A stretch of 31,472 nt of DNA from Rikenellaceae bacterium (GTDB lineage Bacteria > Bacteroidota > Bacteroidia > Bacteroidales > UBA932), in contig CAAGNP010000034.1 in NCBI GenBank assembly GCA_900771335.1, positions 1 through 31,472 of the forward strand, written 5' to 3'. This document shows positions 7,459 through 15,269 of this stretch, in pieces; the stretch's first letter is position 1; every line of letters begins with the position of its first letter. The translations under genes were made by a program, and so were the position numbers. The notes under the pieces are model-generated. The model did not search any database. It worked only from the letters and a program-made list of their open reading frames with translations, and was not told the DNA's origin.

Positions 7459-9729
7459 TTAAAATGGATAGCCGATACCGAACTGGAATGTATTACCCCC
7501 TTTCTTGAACCAATCTTTAGGGCCGTACCACATCTGCTCTGCAGGTTCCCTCAGTTTCAGACCCCAGTCAAATCTCACCACCACAAACTGGATATCGAGA
7601 CGGATACCAAGACCTGTATTCAATGCTATACCGTTTGTAAAGCTTTTCAAATCTGTGATCTCCCTTTTGATCCAGACGTTACCGGCATCAAAGAACAATG
7701 CACCGTAGAATATCGAGAAAAGCGGGAATCTGAATTCCAGATTGGCCTCAAGTTTCATATCACCGGTCTGGTTCGGGATGGTGAGGGTGGAGTCCATCGG
7801 GGTGATACCGGGACCTAGCGAGCGTGCTTGCCATCCCCTCATACTGTTGGAACCTCCTGACCAGAAAAGCTGCTCAAAAGGGAGGGCGTTTGAATTGCCG
7901 TAGGCAAAACCGCCACCGGCCAAAAATCTGGCAGCTACCGCCATACGCTCCCTCTTACCGAATTTCCAGGTGTGGGTATAGGAGCCCTCTGCCCTCACAT
8001 ATTGGGCATAAGGGGAATTCCAGACTGTCCTGCTTCCGGTCGAATCGACAGGCATAAGCTTATTGAATGCACTCAAAAGATTACCTGCTATATCGAGTCT
8101 GAAGGTGGCTTTATAATTGGTATGTTTAGGGTTCAGGGATGGATCAGAATAGAATGACGCATGGTATACACCACCGACATCGAAGTGGTCGATGTAAGAG
8201 TCCTTCACGAATGGGTTCTGGATCATCTCATTGAAAGTGGGGCTCTGATTCGACATCTTCACGATGTTTACCCTGGCAGGATATATTTGGAAGCCCCATT
8301 TCTTGGATGTACTGTTCCAGCTGTATCCATACTGGGCTGTAATCATATTTCTGGTATACTCGGGACGCTCCTGATAATTGTAAGCCACTGTGAAGTCTGT
8401 TCTGGGGATCACATTCGAGAAGAATGTATCAGGGAACAGGAAGAAGGTCGGAAGGCTGATATTGGCCGATGTACCGAACTCTGTAGACCTCACGGGATCC
8501 TTGACACCAAACTGGAAGTTACCCGAGAATGAGAGGTTAAGCCACTCACCCCCGTTGAAGATATTCCTATTGTAATATGACAGTGCAGGTGAAATACCGA
8601 TAAGTCCGGTCGAGTTTGTAGAGGCCTCAAGGTTAAGTTTGTACCCTTGCAGCTTCGCGGGGATAAGTCTGATATTACAGTCAACAGTATCCGAAGTCAC
8701 CTGGTCAAGAGAGACATTCACACTGCTGAAAAGGTTCATATTCGAGAACCTCTGATAGGTATTGTTCACGACACTCTCTTTGTAGAGGTTACCGGGGACT
8801 ACCCTGTTCATTTTGGTCAGGATCGAAGGACGTACACCAAGTTTCTTGTCGTATAGGACATACATCTTCTCACCCACCTGAAGGGTATCGAGTTTCTGGG
8901 TAGCCTTCTTGGTAAGGGCAGCACGGTACCTGATGACATCTGATACCGGATAGATGGTCACTTGGCCTATATGGAACTGCTTGTGTGGCTTGGCATTACG
9001 CTCCAGCTCATTACGAGTATAGTCCTTGATGGAGATCTCCAGGATAGCCGAATCCCTTACTGTGAGGGTGTCAGCTGTAAAGAAGAAGTAGTTCTTCGAA
9101 AAGCTGTAGTAGCCGTTCTCCTTAAATAGCGAAGTGGCCCTCACAGACTCTGCATCGAGGCTCTTTTCCGATATTGGCATCCCCCTCTTTATCACCGAAT
9201 TGGTAGTGTCTGCCATATACAATTGCCTCAATGTACTGTCCTGAATATCGTATTTGATCTCCGCTATAGGGTATTGCTTTCCGAGGGTGACATTGTAGAC
9301 GACTGTCATCTTTTTGTTTTTGGCCTTCAGCGAGTCGGTCACATCCGAATGGTAATAACCCAGATAGTTCAAGTGGGTCTCCATATTTGAAATGCTGGAC
9401 TCCACCTGAGAGGGATCGAAAATCACCGGCGCCTGACCGAGCTTCTGCACAAAACGGTCCCAGCCTCCCCCCTTTCCATTGCTCCAGTTGTAGACATAGA
9501 TAAAAGGGTTCCATTTGCCGAAGAAATATGAATTGGGCTTCTGCCTGATATATTTGTCGATATCTGAACTCTGATATTTAGGGTAATCCCCTTTATTTAC
9601 GACATTTACGGTATTGTCCACCAGCCTGTACGACCCCTCAGGCACCACGCGTGTAGTGCTGCAGGCTGCCACCAGCAAAACTAATATTGCTGCAATCAGG
9701 AACGGGACTCTTCGGAGCATAAATGTCAT
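7459..9729 (-). CDS. tamL: TamL-like Omp85 lipoprotein (BamA/TamA superfamily)
   Basis: A 756-residue outer-membrane assembly factor. The N-terminus is a lipoprotein signal, with the lipobox VAAC placing the modified Cys at 23. This lipid anchor on an Omp85 protein is the mark of TamL, the Bacteroidetes counterpart of TamA. POTRA-like sequence spans about 35-350 and the 16-strand barrel domain about 360-756. The barrel contains GGSNSMRGWQARSLGPG, equivalent to the conserved RGF/RGY loop motif, and ends in the aromatic terminus FQFGIGYPF. An in-frame TTG at 9738 is unlikely because it overlaps the -7 box; ATG at 9729 or 9720 is expected, and 9720 would put the lipobox Cys at 20. No tamB gene is seen beside it. 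The HAD gene follows after 14 nt. Confidence 0.88.
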   Translation of the reverse strand: MTFMLRRVPFLIAAILVLLVAACSTTRVVPEGSYRLVDNTVNVVNKGDYPKYQSSDIDKYIRQKPNSYFFGKWNPFIYVYNWSNGKGGGWDRFVQKLGQAPVIFDPSQVESSISNMETHLNYLGYYHSDVTDSLKAKNKKMTVVYNVTLGKQYPIAEIKYDIQDSTLRQLYMADTTNSVIKRGMPISEKSLDAESVRATSLFKENGYYSFSKNYFFFTADTLTVRDSAILEISIKDYTRNELERNAKPHKQFHIGQVTIYPVSDVIRYRAALTKKATQKLDTLQVGEKMYVLYDKKLGVRPSILTKMNRVVPGNLYKESVVNNTYQRFSNMNLFSSVNVSLDQVTSDTVDCNIRLIPAKLQGYKLNLEASTNSTGLIGISPALSYYNRNIFNGGEWLNLSFSGNFQFGVKDPVRSTEFGTSANISLPTFFLFPDTFFSNVIPRTDFTVAYNYQERPEYTRNMITAQYGYSWNSTSKKWGFQIYPARVNIVKMSNQSPTFNEMIQNPFVKDSYIDHFDVGGVYHASFYSDPSLNPKHTNYKATFRLDIAGNLLSAFNKLMPVDSTGSRTVWNSPYAQYVRAEGSYTHTWKFGKRERMAVAARFLAGGGFAYGNSNALPFEQLFWSGGSNSMRGWQARSLGPGITPMDSTLTIPNQTGDMKLEANLEFRFPLFSIFYGALFFDAGNVWIKREITDLKSFTNGIALNTGLGIRLDIQFVVVRFDWGLKLREPAEQMWYGPKDWFKKGGNTFQFGIGYPF

Positions 9730-9735
9730 TTTAGG

Positions 9736-9743
9736 CAAAAATA
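9736..9743 (-). promoter_or_regulatory. Candidate Bacteroidetes -7 box (TATTTTTG) for the tamL-like gene
   Basis: The minus strand reads TATTTTTG, matching TAnnTTTG exactly, in the 30-bp gap behind the nitroreductase gene and 6 nt before the ATG at 9729. No convincing TTTG or TTG partner is seen at the -33 position. If it is real, the leader is nearly absent for the 9729 start or about 10 nt for the 9720 start. Confidence 0.5.
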
Positions 9744-9759
9744 CGAAATTTTCCGATAT

Positions 9760-10407
9760 TTAGAGGATTAAATCGTCGAGCTGCACCTTGGGAACATAGT
9801 GAATCCCCTTGTCGCGGAAATAGCTGTGCCCCTCGTCCTCACGGATCGAGAGCAATTGGATCTTCTCCGCCCCCTTACCTATTGCAAGGACCATCACCGG
9901 ATCGTATTTCAAATCGAAGGCAGAGATCAGCTCCTGCTTGTTGAACGCCCCGATGCAGATTCCATTGAGCCCCATCTCGACACATTTGAGCAAGATGCTT
10001 TGCGCCGCAATACCAAGGTCAATATCGACCCATTTCCCCTCCGGAACGGTTGAGCATATGATAATAAAGGCATATGGGGCAGTCCCCTCAAATGGAAGAT
10101 TCAGCTCAGGCAACGCCCCGCCGTAACGGGTATGCTTCAGAACAATGTCGCCGCCGGTATCACGGGTCACAAGCTTGAATCGGAGGACCTGCTGATTTTT
10201 GGCAGAAGGGACTTTTGTCACCACCTTCACCATCTCGCGCAATTCGCTCTCACTCACCATATAAGACTCATCATAACCCCTGTAGCTCCTATTCTTCAAA
10301 AGCAATGAATCCAGAGAAATGTTCCCTTTTTTTACACCCCTCTTCTTAGGGGCAGACGCGCCGTTGAATACCTCATCGTAGCGTTTTTCCAAATAATTAT
10401 CTGCCAT
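9760..10407 (-). CDS. Nitroreductase-family FMN oxidoreductase
   Basis: A 215-residue cytoplasmic flavoprotein of the nitroreductase superfamily; such enzymes use NAD(P)H to reduce nitro compounds, quinones or other electron-poor substrates. The FMN-phosphate-binding segment is NRSYRGYDE (residues about 39-47), followed by PSAKNQQVLRF and a central helix with DLGIAAQSILLKCVEMGLNG and ICIGAFN. A basic N-terminal extension (about 35 residues, KKRGVKKGN) precedes the domain. The ATG at 10407 is preceded by a TAGATTTG box. It is transcribed divergently from the amino-acid-binding lipoprotein gene, with 72 nt between the two starts. The natural substrate is unknown. Confidence 0.9.
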   Translation of the reverse strand: MADNYLEKRYDEVFNGASAPKKRGVKKGNISLDSLLLKNRSYRGYDESYMVSESELREMVKVVTKVPSAKNQQVLRFKLVTRDTGGDIVLKHTRYGGALPELNLPFEGTAPYAFIIICSTVPEGKWVDIDLGIAAQSILLKCVEMGLNGICIGAFNKQELISAFDLKYDPVMVLAIGKGAEKIQLLSIREDEGHSYFRDKGIHYVPKVQLDDLIL

Positions 10408-10426
10408 ATTCTTATTATTCTCTTGG

Positions 10427-10434
10427 CAAATCTA
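10427..10434 (-). promoter_or_regulatory. Candidate -7 box (TAGATTTG) for the nitroreductase gene
   Basis: The minus strand carries an exact TAnnTTTG match, ending 19 nt before the ATG at 10407, inside the divergent gap. No clear -33 element is seen at the expected distance. Confidence 0.5.
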
Positions 10435-10479
10435 CAAATTTTTGCGATTTTTGGCACGAAAAATTAATGCTTAGGGAAT

Positions 10480-11259
10480 ATGCACTACTTTAAGAAACTT
10501 CTGATCCTCACCGCAGCGCTTTTCGCCACATTGGCATTCTCGTCTTGCGACAACGATAAAACCAAAAATCTTCTGATTGTCTGCTCCGATTCGGCAGAGC
10601 CATTTGCCTACAAAGATGCAAACGGAGATCTTACCGGTTTCGAAATCGAGCTTATCAAAGCTATTGCAGCTGACCAGAAATTCAACGTCAAACTTGTCCC
10701 AATGGAGTTCGAGGAGATCATGAGACAATTCGACAAATTTGTCCCAAAATTTGACGGAGCAATATCTCTTATCACCTGGACCACAGAGCGTTGGGAAGGG
10801 ATGGAATTCACCCACCCATACTTCAGGTCGGCAGTGGCTGCAGCTGTAAAAAAAGGTGTTTCAGGAATCAGCTCTATGGAAGACCTTAAAGGCAAGAAAG
10901 TAGTCTGCAAAAGCGGAACCACTATCCATGAATATGCTGAGTTCCTTAAGGATACCATCGGTTTCACAGTGACCCCTTACCAGAAAGTGGATGACGCATT
11001 TGCAGCAGTACTTTCCGGGAGCGCAGATGTAATTCTGGAGGAGTATCCACTTATCCACTACAGAATACACACCAAAGGTGCTGACTTGGATTTAGCATTC
11101 AAGGGTGACACCCAATTCACATTCAATATGGCTGTAAACAAATCAGAGAACTATTCACTTATCAGAATGTTCAATGACGGTCTTTTGAATCTTGAGAAGA
11201 ACGGCACCTACGAGTCAATATTGAACAAGTACTTCCCAAATTATCCGGATAAAATCTAA
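10480..11259 (+). CDS. Amino-acid-type periplasmic binding lipoprotein (SBP family 3)
   Basis: A 259-residue extracytoplasmic solute-binding protein. The signal peptide ends in the lipobox AFSSC, with Cys23 as lipid attachment site. The mature part is a complete SBP_bac_3 domain: LLIVCSDSAEPFAYKDANGD at the start, then TGFEIELIKAIA, DGAISLITWTTERWEGMEFTHPYF, a GISSMEDLKGKKVVCKSGTT hinge region and ILEEYPLIHY in lobe 2. Such proteins bind polar amino acids or glutamine-like ligands. No ABC permease or ATPase gene is adjacent. Instead LysO follows after 6 nt, so the two form an operon. AGGG 4-7 nt before ATG at 10480 may act as a weak ribosome-binding site. A sensing or capture role linked to lysine or basic amino acids is inferred from context only. 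Confidence 0.9.
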   Translation: MHYFKKLLILTAALFATLAFSSCDNDKTKNLLIVCSDSAEPFAYKDANGDLTGFEIELIKAIAADQKFNVKLVPMEFEEIMRQFDKFVPKFDGAISLITWTTERWEGMEFTHPYFRSAVAAAVKKGVSGISSMEDLKGKKVVCKSGTTIHEYAEFLKDTIGFTVTPYQKVDDAFAAVLSGSADVILEEYPLIHYRIHTKGADLDLAFKGDTQFTFNMAVNKSENYSLIRMFNDGLLNLEKNGTYESILNKYFPNYPDKI

Positions 11260-11265
11260 TCAGAC

Positions 11266-12177
11266 ATGTATATTGTCATAGCCTTCATGTTGTCGGGCAT
11301 TGGGCTAGGTATACTTCTCAGAAAGGTAAACCTGGGCTGGACCGATAAGGCTGTGGTCTATATAATCTGGCTACTCCTCTTTCTCCTCGGACTGGAGATG
11401 GGTGGCGACCCCAATATCGTATCAGCACTCCCCACACTCGGGCTCAAGGCACTTGCCATTGCGGTAGCAGCCACCACAGGAAGCTGTATTGCGGCAGCGG
11501 CTCTCGCCAAATGGAGCCGACTCAAATATGAACCGGCCACAGGTGCATCTGGGGAGAAAGTTTCACTCTGGGCACCATTGAGAGGGAGCCTTGTGATCCT
11601 CTCATTCTTTGCCGCCGGTGTCCTTACAGGATATTTTGACCTTCTCGGCCAATGGAAACTCCCGGAGGAGACATCCTTCTACACACTATGCCTGCTAATC
11701 CTCTGCGTGGGGTTGAGCATCGGGTACAACAAAAGTGTTTTTGCAAACCTGCGCAAACTCGACAGGAAAATTCTCCTGCTGCCACTGTTTACCATTGTGG
11801 GAACACTGCTGGCTGTTGCCCTTCTGGGGATATTCCTCCCATACCGCCTCACCGAAGTATTGGCCATAGGCTCAGGGCAAGCCTACTACTCGCTATCAAG
11901 TATCCTGATCGCACAAAGCAAAGGAATTGAACTCGGGACCATTGCCCTCTTGGCAAATGTAATCCGCGAAATCATTGCACTGATAAGCGCCCCATTCCTA
12001 CCCAGAATCGCCGGACCACTATCCCCTATCGCAGCTGGTGGAGCCACCACAGCTGACACCACTCTCCCCATCATCCGTCAGGTATGCGGTGACGACCTCT
12101 CAGTCGTCTCAGTTTACCACGGCTTTCTCGTAGATTTCTCCGTACCATTCATGGTAGCACTATTTTGTTCGATGTAG
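11266..12177 (+). CDS. lysO: LysO-family lysine exporter
   Basis: A 303-residue inner-membrane protein matching LysO (formerly YbjE, DUF340), which exports L-lysine and toxic analogues. The N-terminal MYIVIAFMLSGIGLGILLRK and the span YIIWLLLFLLGLEMGGDPNI are typical. So are the C-terminal half segments SIGYNKSVFANLRKLDRKIL, the acidic or polar GSGQAYYSLSSILIAQSKG, and DTTLPIIRQVCGDDLSVVSV. Both halves of the family, which are split into two genes in some species, are fused here at normal full length (E. coli LysO is about 299 residues). It starts 6 nt after the binding-protein stop. No terminator was seen right after the stop; the palindromic element at 12306 is the first strong structure downstream. 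Confidence 0.9.
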   Translation: MYIVIAFMLSGIGLGILLRKVNLGWTDKAVVYIIWLLLFLLGLEMGGDPNIVSALPTLGLKALAIAVAATTGSCIAAAALAKWSRLKYEPATGASGEKVSLWAPLRGSLVILSFFAAGVLTGYFDLLGQWKLPEETSFYTLCLLILCVGLSIGYNKSVFANLRKLDRKILLLPLFTIVGTLLAVALLGIFLPYRLTEVLAIGSGQAYYSLSSILIAQSKGIELGTIALLANVIREIIALISAPFLPRIAGPLSPIAAGGATTADTTLPIIRQVCGDDLSVVSVYHGFLVDFSVPFMVALFCSM

Positions 12178-12305
12178 GAGCTGGGCTCGCTGTCGTCTCT
12201 GTCCGCTAAGGTTTCTTCTTTGCTATCACGGTTACACCCTCATTGTTCGCCAGCTTACCAGCTTCCCGCCCCACATTGTATCTTGACTGGTGCCATGACT
12301 GCTTT

Positions 12306-12449
12306 CCTGCAAAACACCTTTCCAGAAGACAGCCTCTGAGGCCATTTTGGAGAGGGTTAGCGGAAAGGTCCGGCAAAATCGCCGCACCTTTCCAAAAAGC
12401 CCCTCTACAGACACTTCCAAGCCACACATGCGGAAAGGTGTTTTGCAAG
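12306..12449 (-). repeat. REPIN-like 144-bp palindromic element, copy 1
   Basis: Its reverse complement matches 15270-15413 closely over the full 144 bp. Outer arms TGCAAAACACCTTTCC (12308-12323) and 12432-12447 are perfect 16-bp reverse complements. Inner arms 12362-12374 and 12381-12393 pair over 13 bp with one mismatch around an AAAATC loop. Weak similarity to copy 2 continues outward: GACTGG at 12285-12290 corresponds to CCAGTC at 15424-15429. It lies in the convergent gap, where it could also act as a two-way transcription barrier. Confidence 0.85.
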
Positions 12450-12498
12450 AGAACGATGTATATATCCAATATGAGAGATGAGGGACACTACAATATAG

Positions 12499-12592
12499 TT
12501 ATTACAAAGAGATAAGGCGACAAAGAGATACTGCAGCGTAATTATTACAATGAGATGAGCAGATAACGAGATACTGCAGCATGGTTATTACA
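12499..12592. repeat. Imperfect 43-bp tandem repeat, about 2.2 copies
   Basis: Unit 1 (12499-12541) and unit 2 (12542-12584) both start TTATTACA and end with GAGATACTGCAGC plus four bases; a third unit begins at 12585 with TTATTACA. Differences cluster in the middle of the unit. Function unknown. Confidence 0.75.
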
Positions 12593-12732
12593 GGTGAAGA
12601 TGATAGCAGATTCTATCTAAATGAAGCCGTAGAACAAAATGGTTCACAGGTGATTGATCATAGTTGACCGCAGCTATGGGTAAGCGCAAAGCCTTAGCTA
12701 CAAGGCTCCCGTATTTAAAACGTAAATAACCA

Positions 12733-14169
12733 CTAAAGTACCTTCACGACGGACCCTTGATGGGCAGAGATGGCAACAGTTTGCGGTTTTCGCGATATTG
12801 CCCTGTGGTCCGAATCACCAAGCAGATAGTCAAGTGCCTCTTGCGGGATATTGATCTGGATAGTCGCATCCCATTTTGAGAAGTTGGCTGCCACCAAGTA
12901 CACCTCTTTACCATCCGATCTCAGGAATGCATAGTGGTAACGGGGGTCAAAGCACTCTGTGTGTGGGTTTGCATACATCAGATCATATGTTTTGCCCTCT
13001 CTGAACGAAGGTGTATTCATGGCTAGAGACATAAGCTCACGATACTTTCCAAGCAAAGTTTTCTGCTCATCAGACAAGTACTTGCACTCATCGCCCTCAT
13101 TAATCCCGTTAAGATAGTTTCGCACAGAAGGGAGACTCCAGAAGTCGTAGATGGTAGTCCTGCCATCCGGGCCACTATAGCCGGCGTGCTCCATACCATC
13201 TTCACCAAGTTCCTGACCAAAATAGATCATGAATGGAGCTGTATTGAAAAACAAAGAAACATATAGTGAAGAAAATGCACGTTCTGGATGACCCAGGAAG
13301 AATGTAGAGGCAATTCTCTGTTCGTCATGATTCTCCAGAAAGTTCAGCATATTTGACTGGAACTCCCCTAATGAGAGCCACACTGATGTGAGAGCTGAGG
13401 CTGGTGTTCCCCTACCTTCACTTATGGAAATCCATCTCAGATGGTCATAGAAACCGGACTTGTCGTATAAATAATCAAACCCTCCTCTACAGATATATGG
13501 CTGATAGTTATGTGGCTGATAAATCTCAGCTATGAATATCAGATGTGGATATCTCTTTTTAAGATCAGCTATACACCACTCCCAGAAGTCGACAGTGACA
13601 AGTTCCACCATATCACATCTGAAACCATCGACCCCCTTGGCGGCCCAAAACTCAAGAATATCCCTCATTTTCGACCATGTGTCGCGACACCCGTAATTCA
13701 GTTTGACTGTATCGGTCCAGTCTCCATCATGAATTTTACCAGGGTAGAAATTCTCATCACCAAAAGGTGCCACCTGTGAATCGTATTCACGTGATATGTG
13801 GTTAGGTATAAAATCAATCACCACCTTCAGGCCGGAATCGTGTGTCCTCTCCAATAGTGATGAAAACTCATCCATGCGGAGAGATGCATCAGTAGCCATA
13901 TACGGGTTAACATCATAATAATCTTTAATGGCATATGGTGAGCCTGCCTTCCCTTTGGCTGTCAAGTCACCCTCAGTAGCATGTCTGATAATTCCAGTGT
14001 ACCAAACATGTGTTACTGATAGTTTTTTCAAATCCTCAAGCACAGCCTCTGACACATCGGAGAATTTACCAGATCCATTCTCTTCAAATGTCCCGTCATA
14101 TACACAATTTGGATTTGTGTTACCAAAGAGTCTTGGCAACATCTGATATATTATGAATTTACTTTGCAT
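12733..14169 (-). CDS. GH13-family alpha-amylase-like enzyme, cytoplasmic
   Basis: A 478-residue glycoside hydrolase family 13 protein acting on alpha-glucans or maltooligosaccharides. All four GH13 regions are present. Region I is VVIDFIPNH (Asp119, His124). Region II is DGFRCDMVE with the nucleophile Asp186 and Arg184. Region III is FIAEIY with the acid/base Glu215. Region IV is FLENHD (His281, Asp282). A small all-beta C-terminal domain ends the protein. There is no signal peptide, so it should work in the cytoplasm, unlike SusG-type surface amylases. ATG at 14169 starts MQSKFIIYQMLPRLFG, which fits the family start. A TTG-N20-TATATTTG promoter lies just upstream, partly over the 3' end of the transposase gene. 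It lies between the two inverted palindromic elements and has no other carbohydrate genes around it. Confidence 0.93.
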   Translation of the reverse strand: MQSKFIIYQMLPRLFGNTNPNCVYDGTFEENGSGKFSDVSEAVLEDLKKLSVTHVWYTGIIRHATEGDLTAKGKAGSPYAIKDYYDVNPYMATDASLRMDEFSSLLERTHDSGLKVVIDFIPNHISREYDSQVAPFGDENFYPGKIHDGDWTDTVKLNYGCRDTWSKMRDILEFWAAKGVDGFRCDMVELVTVDFWEWCIADLKKRYPHLIFIAEIYQPHNYQPYICRGGFDYLYDKSGFYDHLRWISISEGRGTPASALTSVWLSLGEFQSNMLNFLENHDEQRIASTFFLGHPERAFSSLYVSLFFNTAPFMIYFGQELGEDGMEHAGYSGPDGRTTIYDFWSLPSVRNYLNGINEGDECKYLSDEQKTLLGKYRELMSLAMNTPSFREGKTYDLMYANPHTECFDPRYHYAFLRSDGKEVYLVAANFSKWDATIQINIPQEALDYLLGDSDHRAISRKPQTVAISAHQGSVVKVL

Positions 14170-14188
14170 ACATTCTTCGCTTAAGCGG

Positions 14189-14219
14189 CAAATATAACAC
14201 TAAAACCCCGCTATCGCAA
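14189..14219 (-). promoter_or_regulatory. Candidate promoter for the alpha-amylase gene (TTG-N20-TATATTTG)
   Basis: On the minus strand TTG (14217-14219) is followed after 20 nt by TATATTTG (14189-14196), an exact TAnnTTTG match at a normal spacing. The box ends 19 nt before the ATG at 14169. The -33 part overlaps the last codons of the transposase gene. Confidence 0.6.
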
Positions 14220-15191
14220 TAGAATACCCTTTGTCTCTTCGGGCAAAAGCCCACACAGCCTTGTTATCTGCTTGACGGAGCTACGATATTTGCTCCACAA
14301 TATCTTTGCCAACCTCAGTCTCTGCTCCACATTTAGCATCCTTATCGAACTGACAGAGAACACCTCACGGCATAACTCATTTCGGTGTTGACGCATCTCC
14401 TGGATCGGTATTGACAGACGCGAGATTACACCACCCTTCGACTCAATATCTTCTTCCTTGGTGGTATTCATAAAATATGAGAATGCTTTATGGGTTTTAA
14501 ATATATTTTCAACCAATTCATAAACAACATATTCTCCTGGAAATATTGTATTATTTATTATTCTCAGATGGCTGATATCAAGAGATGTATGAATTTTCAA
14601 AAGTGATTTTTTCTCTCTCTTTGATACCTTAGAGGTGATACATTTATGCAAGTCTGTATCTTCCCATGTCGGAGAACACCAATATCCTTTAGTCCTGAAA
14701 TATAGGGCTCCACTTGACCACGGATAATCACTATAAGTGAATTTTAACCCTGCTGTCGCCGGATTTTTTAGCGTATAACAGATGGCATTCTTAAGATATT
14801 TGTCATTATCGATGACTTGGTGATGTATTGGGACAATTGACAACTTGTTATTTTCTCCATGTCGGTTTGAAATAAACATAGATGTTCTTCTGATATACTC
14901 ATGGATAAATTTGTAACATTCATCATATTCGCCATAGAGTATGAAGTGAATGTGTGTATCCATTAGACAGAACGCGAGAATGAGTATTTCATAGTTCTGA
15001 AAAACTACAAAGATTCTGTTCATCCCAGCTATAAAATCCTCGTCGTCATCAAAGATTCTGTCAATAGCATTACCATCTGTAGTGAAGTGCCAACATTTGT
15101 CGACTGTGATAGTTTGCCCTTTGATAAATGGCTTGTTCAGACCAATGTCATATTCCGCTTGTCGGAGCAGGTCAGTTTTGTTCTTCATCAT
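14211..15191 (-). CDS. RAYT-type HUH/Y1 transposase with C-terminal extension
   Basis: A 326-residue Transposase_17-type protein related to REP-associated tyrosine transposases. Such proteins nick single-stranded DNA next to REP hairpins and are domesticated to varying degrees. The HUH motif is MDTHIHFI (His80, His82). The nucleophile is Tyr139 in CYTLKNPATAGL, which aligns with the DYIYINPV segment carrying Tyr115 of E. coli TnpA-REP. It is about twice the length of the E. coli protein. The extra C-terminal part ends in a helix-turn-helix-like segment (SSVKQITRLCGLLPEE, about 304-319) that may bind the repeats. The gene is visibly AT-richer than its neighbours, a hint of transfer. A palindromic element lies just upstream and a second beyond the amylase gene. 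All catalytic residues look intact. Confidence 0.88.
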   Translation of the reverse strand: MMKNKTDLLRQAEYDIGLNKPFIKGQTITVDKCWHFTTDGNAIDRIFDDDEDFIAGMNRIFVVFQNYEILILAFCLMDTHIHFILYGEYDECYKFIHEYIRRTSMFISNRHGENNKLSIVPIHHQVIDNDKYLKNAICYTLKNPATAGLKFTYSDYPWSSGALYFRTKGYWCSPTWEDTDLHKCITSKVSKREKKSLLKIHTSLDISHLRIINNTIFPGEYVVYELVENIFKTHKAFSYFMNTTKEEDIESKGGVISRLSIPIQEMRQHRNELCREVFSVSSIRMLNVEQRLRLAKILWSKYRSSVKQITRLCGLLPEETKGILLR

Positions 15192-15221
15192 CGATCTCGC
15201 GCCTCTAGTGGCTGCTCATCA

Positions 15222-15252
15222 CAAAGGTAACACTTCAAATATACCTATCCAA
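15222..15252 (-). promoter_or_regulatory. Candidate promoter for the RAYT gene (TTG-N20-TACCTTTG)
   Basis: On the minus strand TTG (15250-15252) and TACCTTTG (15222-15229) are 20 nt apart, a good Bacteroidetes sigma-ABfr pattern. The box ends 30 nt before the ATG at 15191. It lies just inside the palindromic element, so the transposase has its own signal rather than depending on read-through from the phosphofructokinase gene. Confidence 0.6.
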
Positions 15253-15269
15253 GATATTTCTGCAGATTT

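Larger units (their letters stand above)
12178..12732. other. 555-bp gene-free convergent intergenic region
   Basis: Between the converging lysO and alpha-amylase genes there is no credible gene. Short open frames here run through the palindrome. The stretch holds the 144-bp palindromic element (12306-12449), an imperfect 43-bp tandem repeat (12499-12592), and a weak hairpin AGCCTT/AAGGCT (12690-12707) that could end amylase transcription. Confidence 0.7.

Noticed and set aside
9730..9738. TTG start for the TamL-like gene
   Set aside because: It overlaps the candidate -7 box; ATG at 9729 or 9720 gives a normal lipoprotein signal.
12206..12515. Overlapping small open frames on both strands next to lysO
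   Set aside because: They translate the 144-bp palindromic element; similar peptides appear at the second copy because the DNA is repeated, not because of a protein.
12499..12592. CRISPR array
   Set aside because: The units are directly adjacent 43-bp tandem copies with no unique spacers, and no cas genes are in the window.
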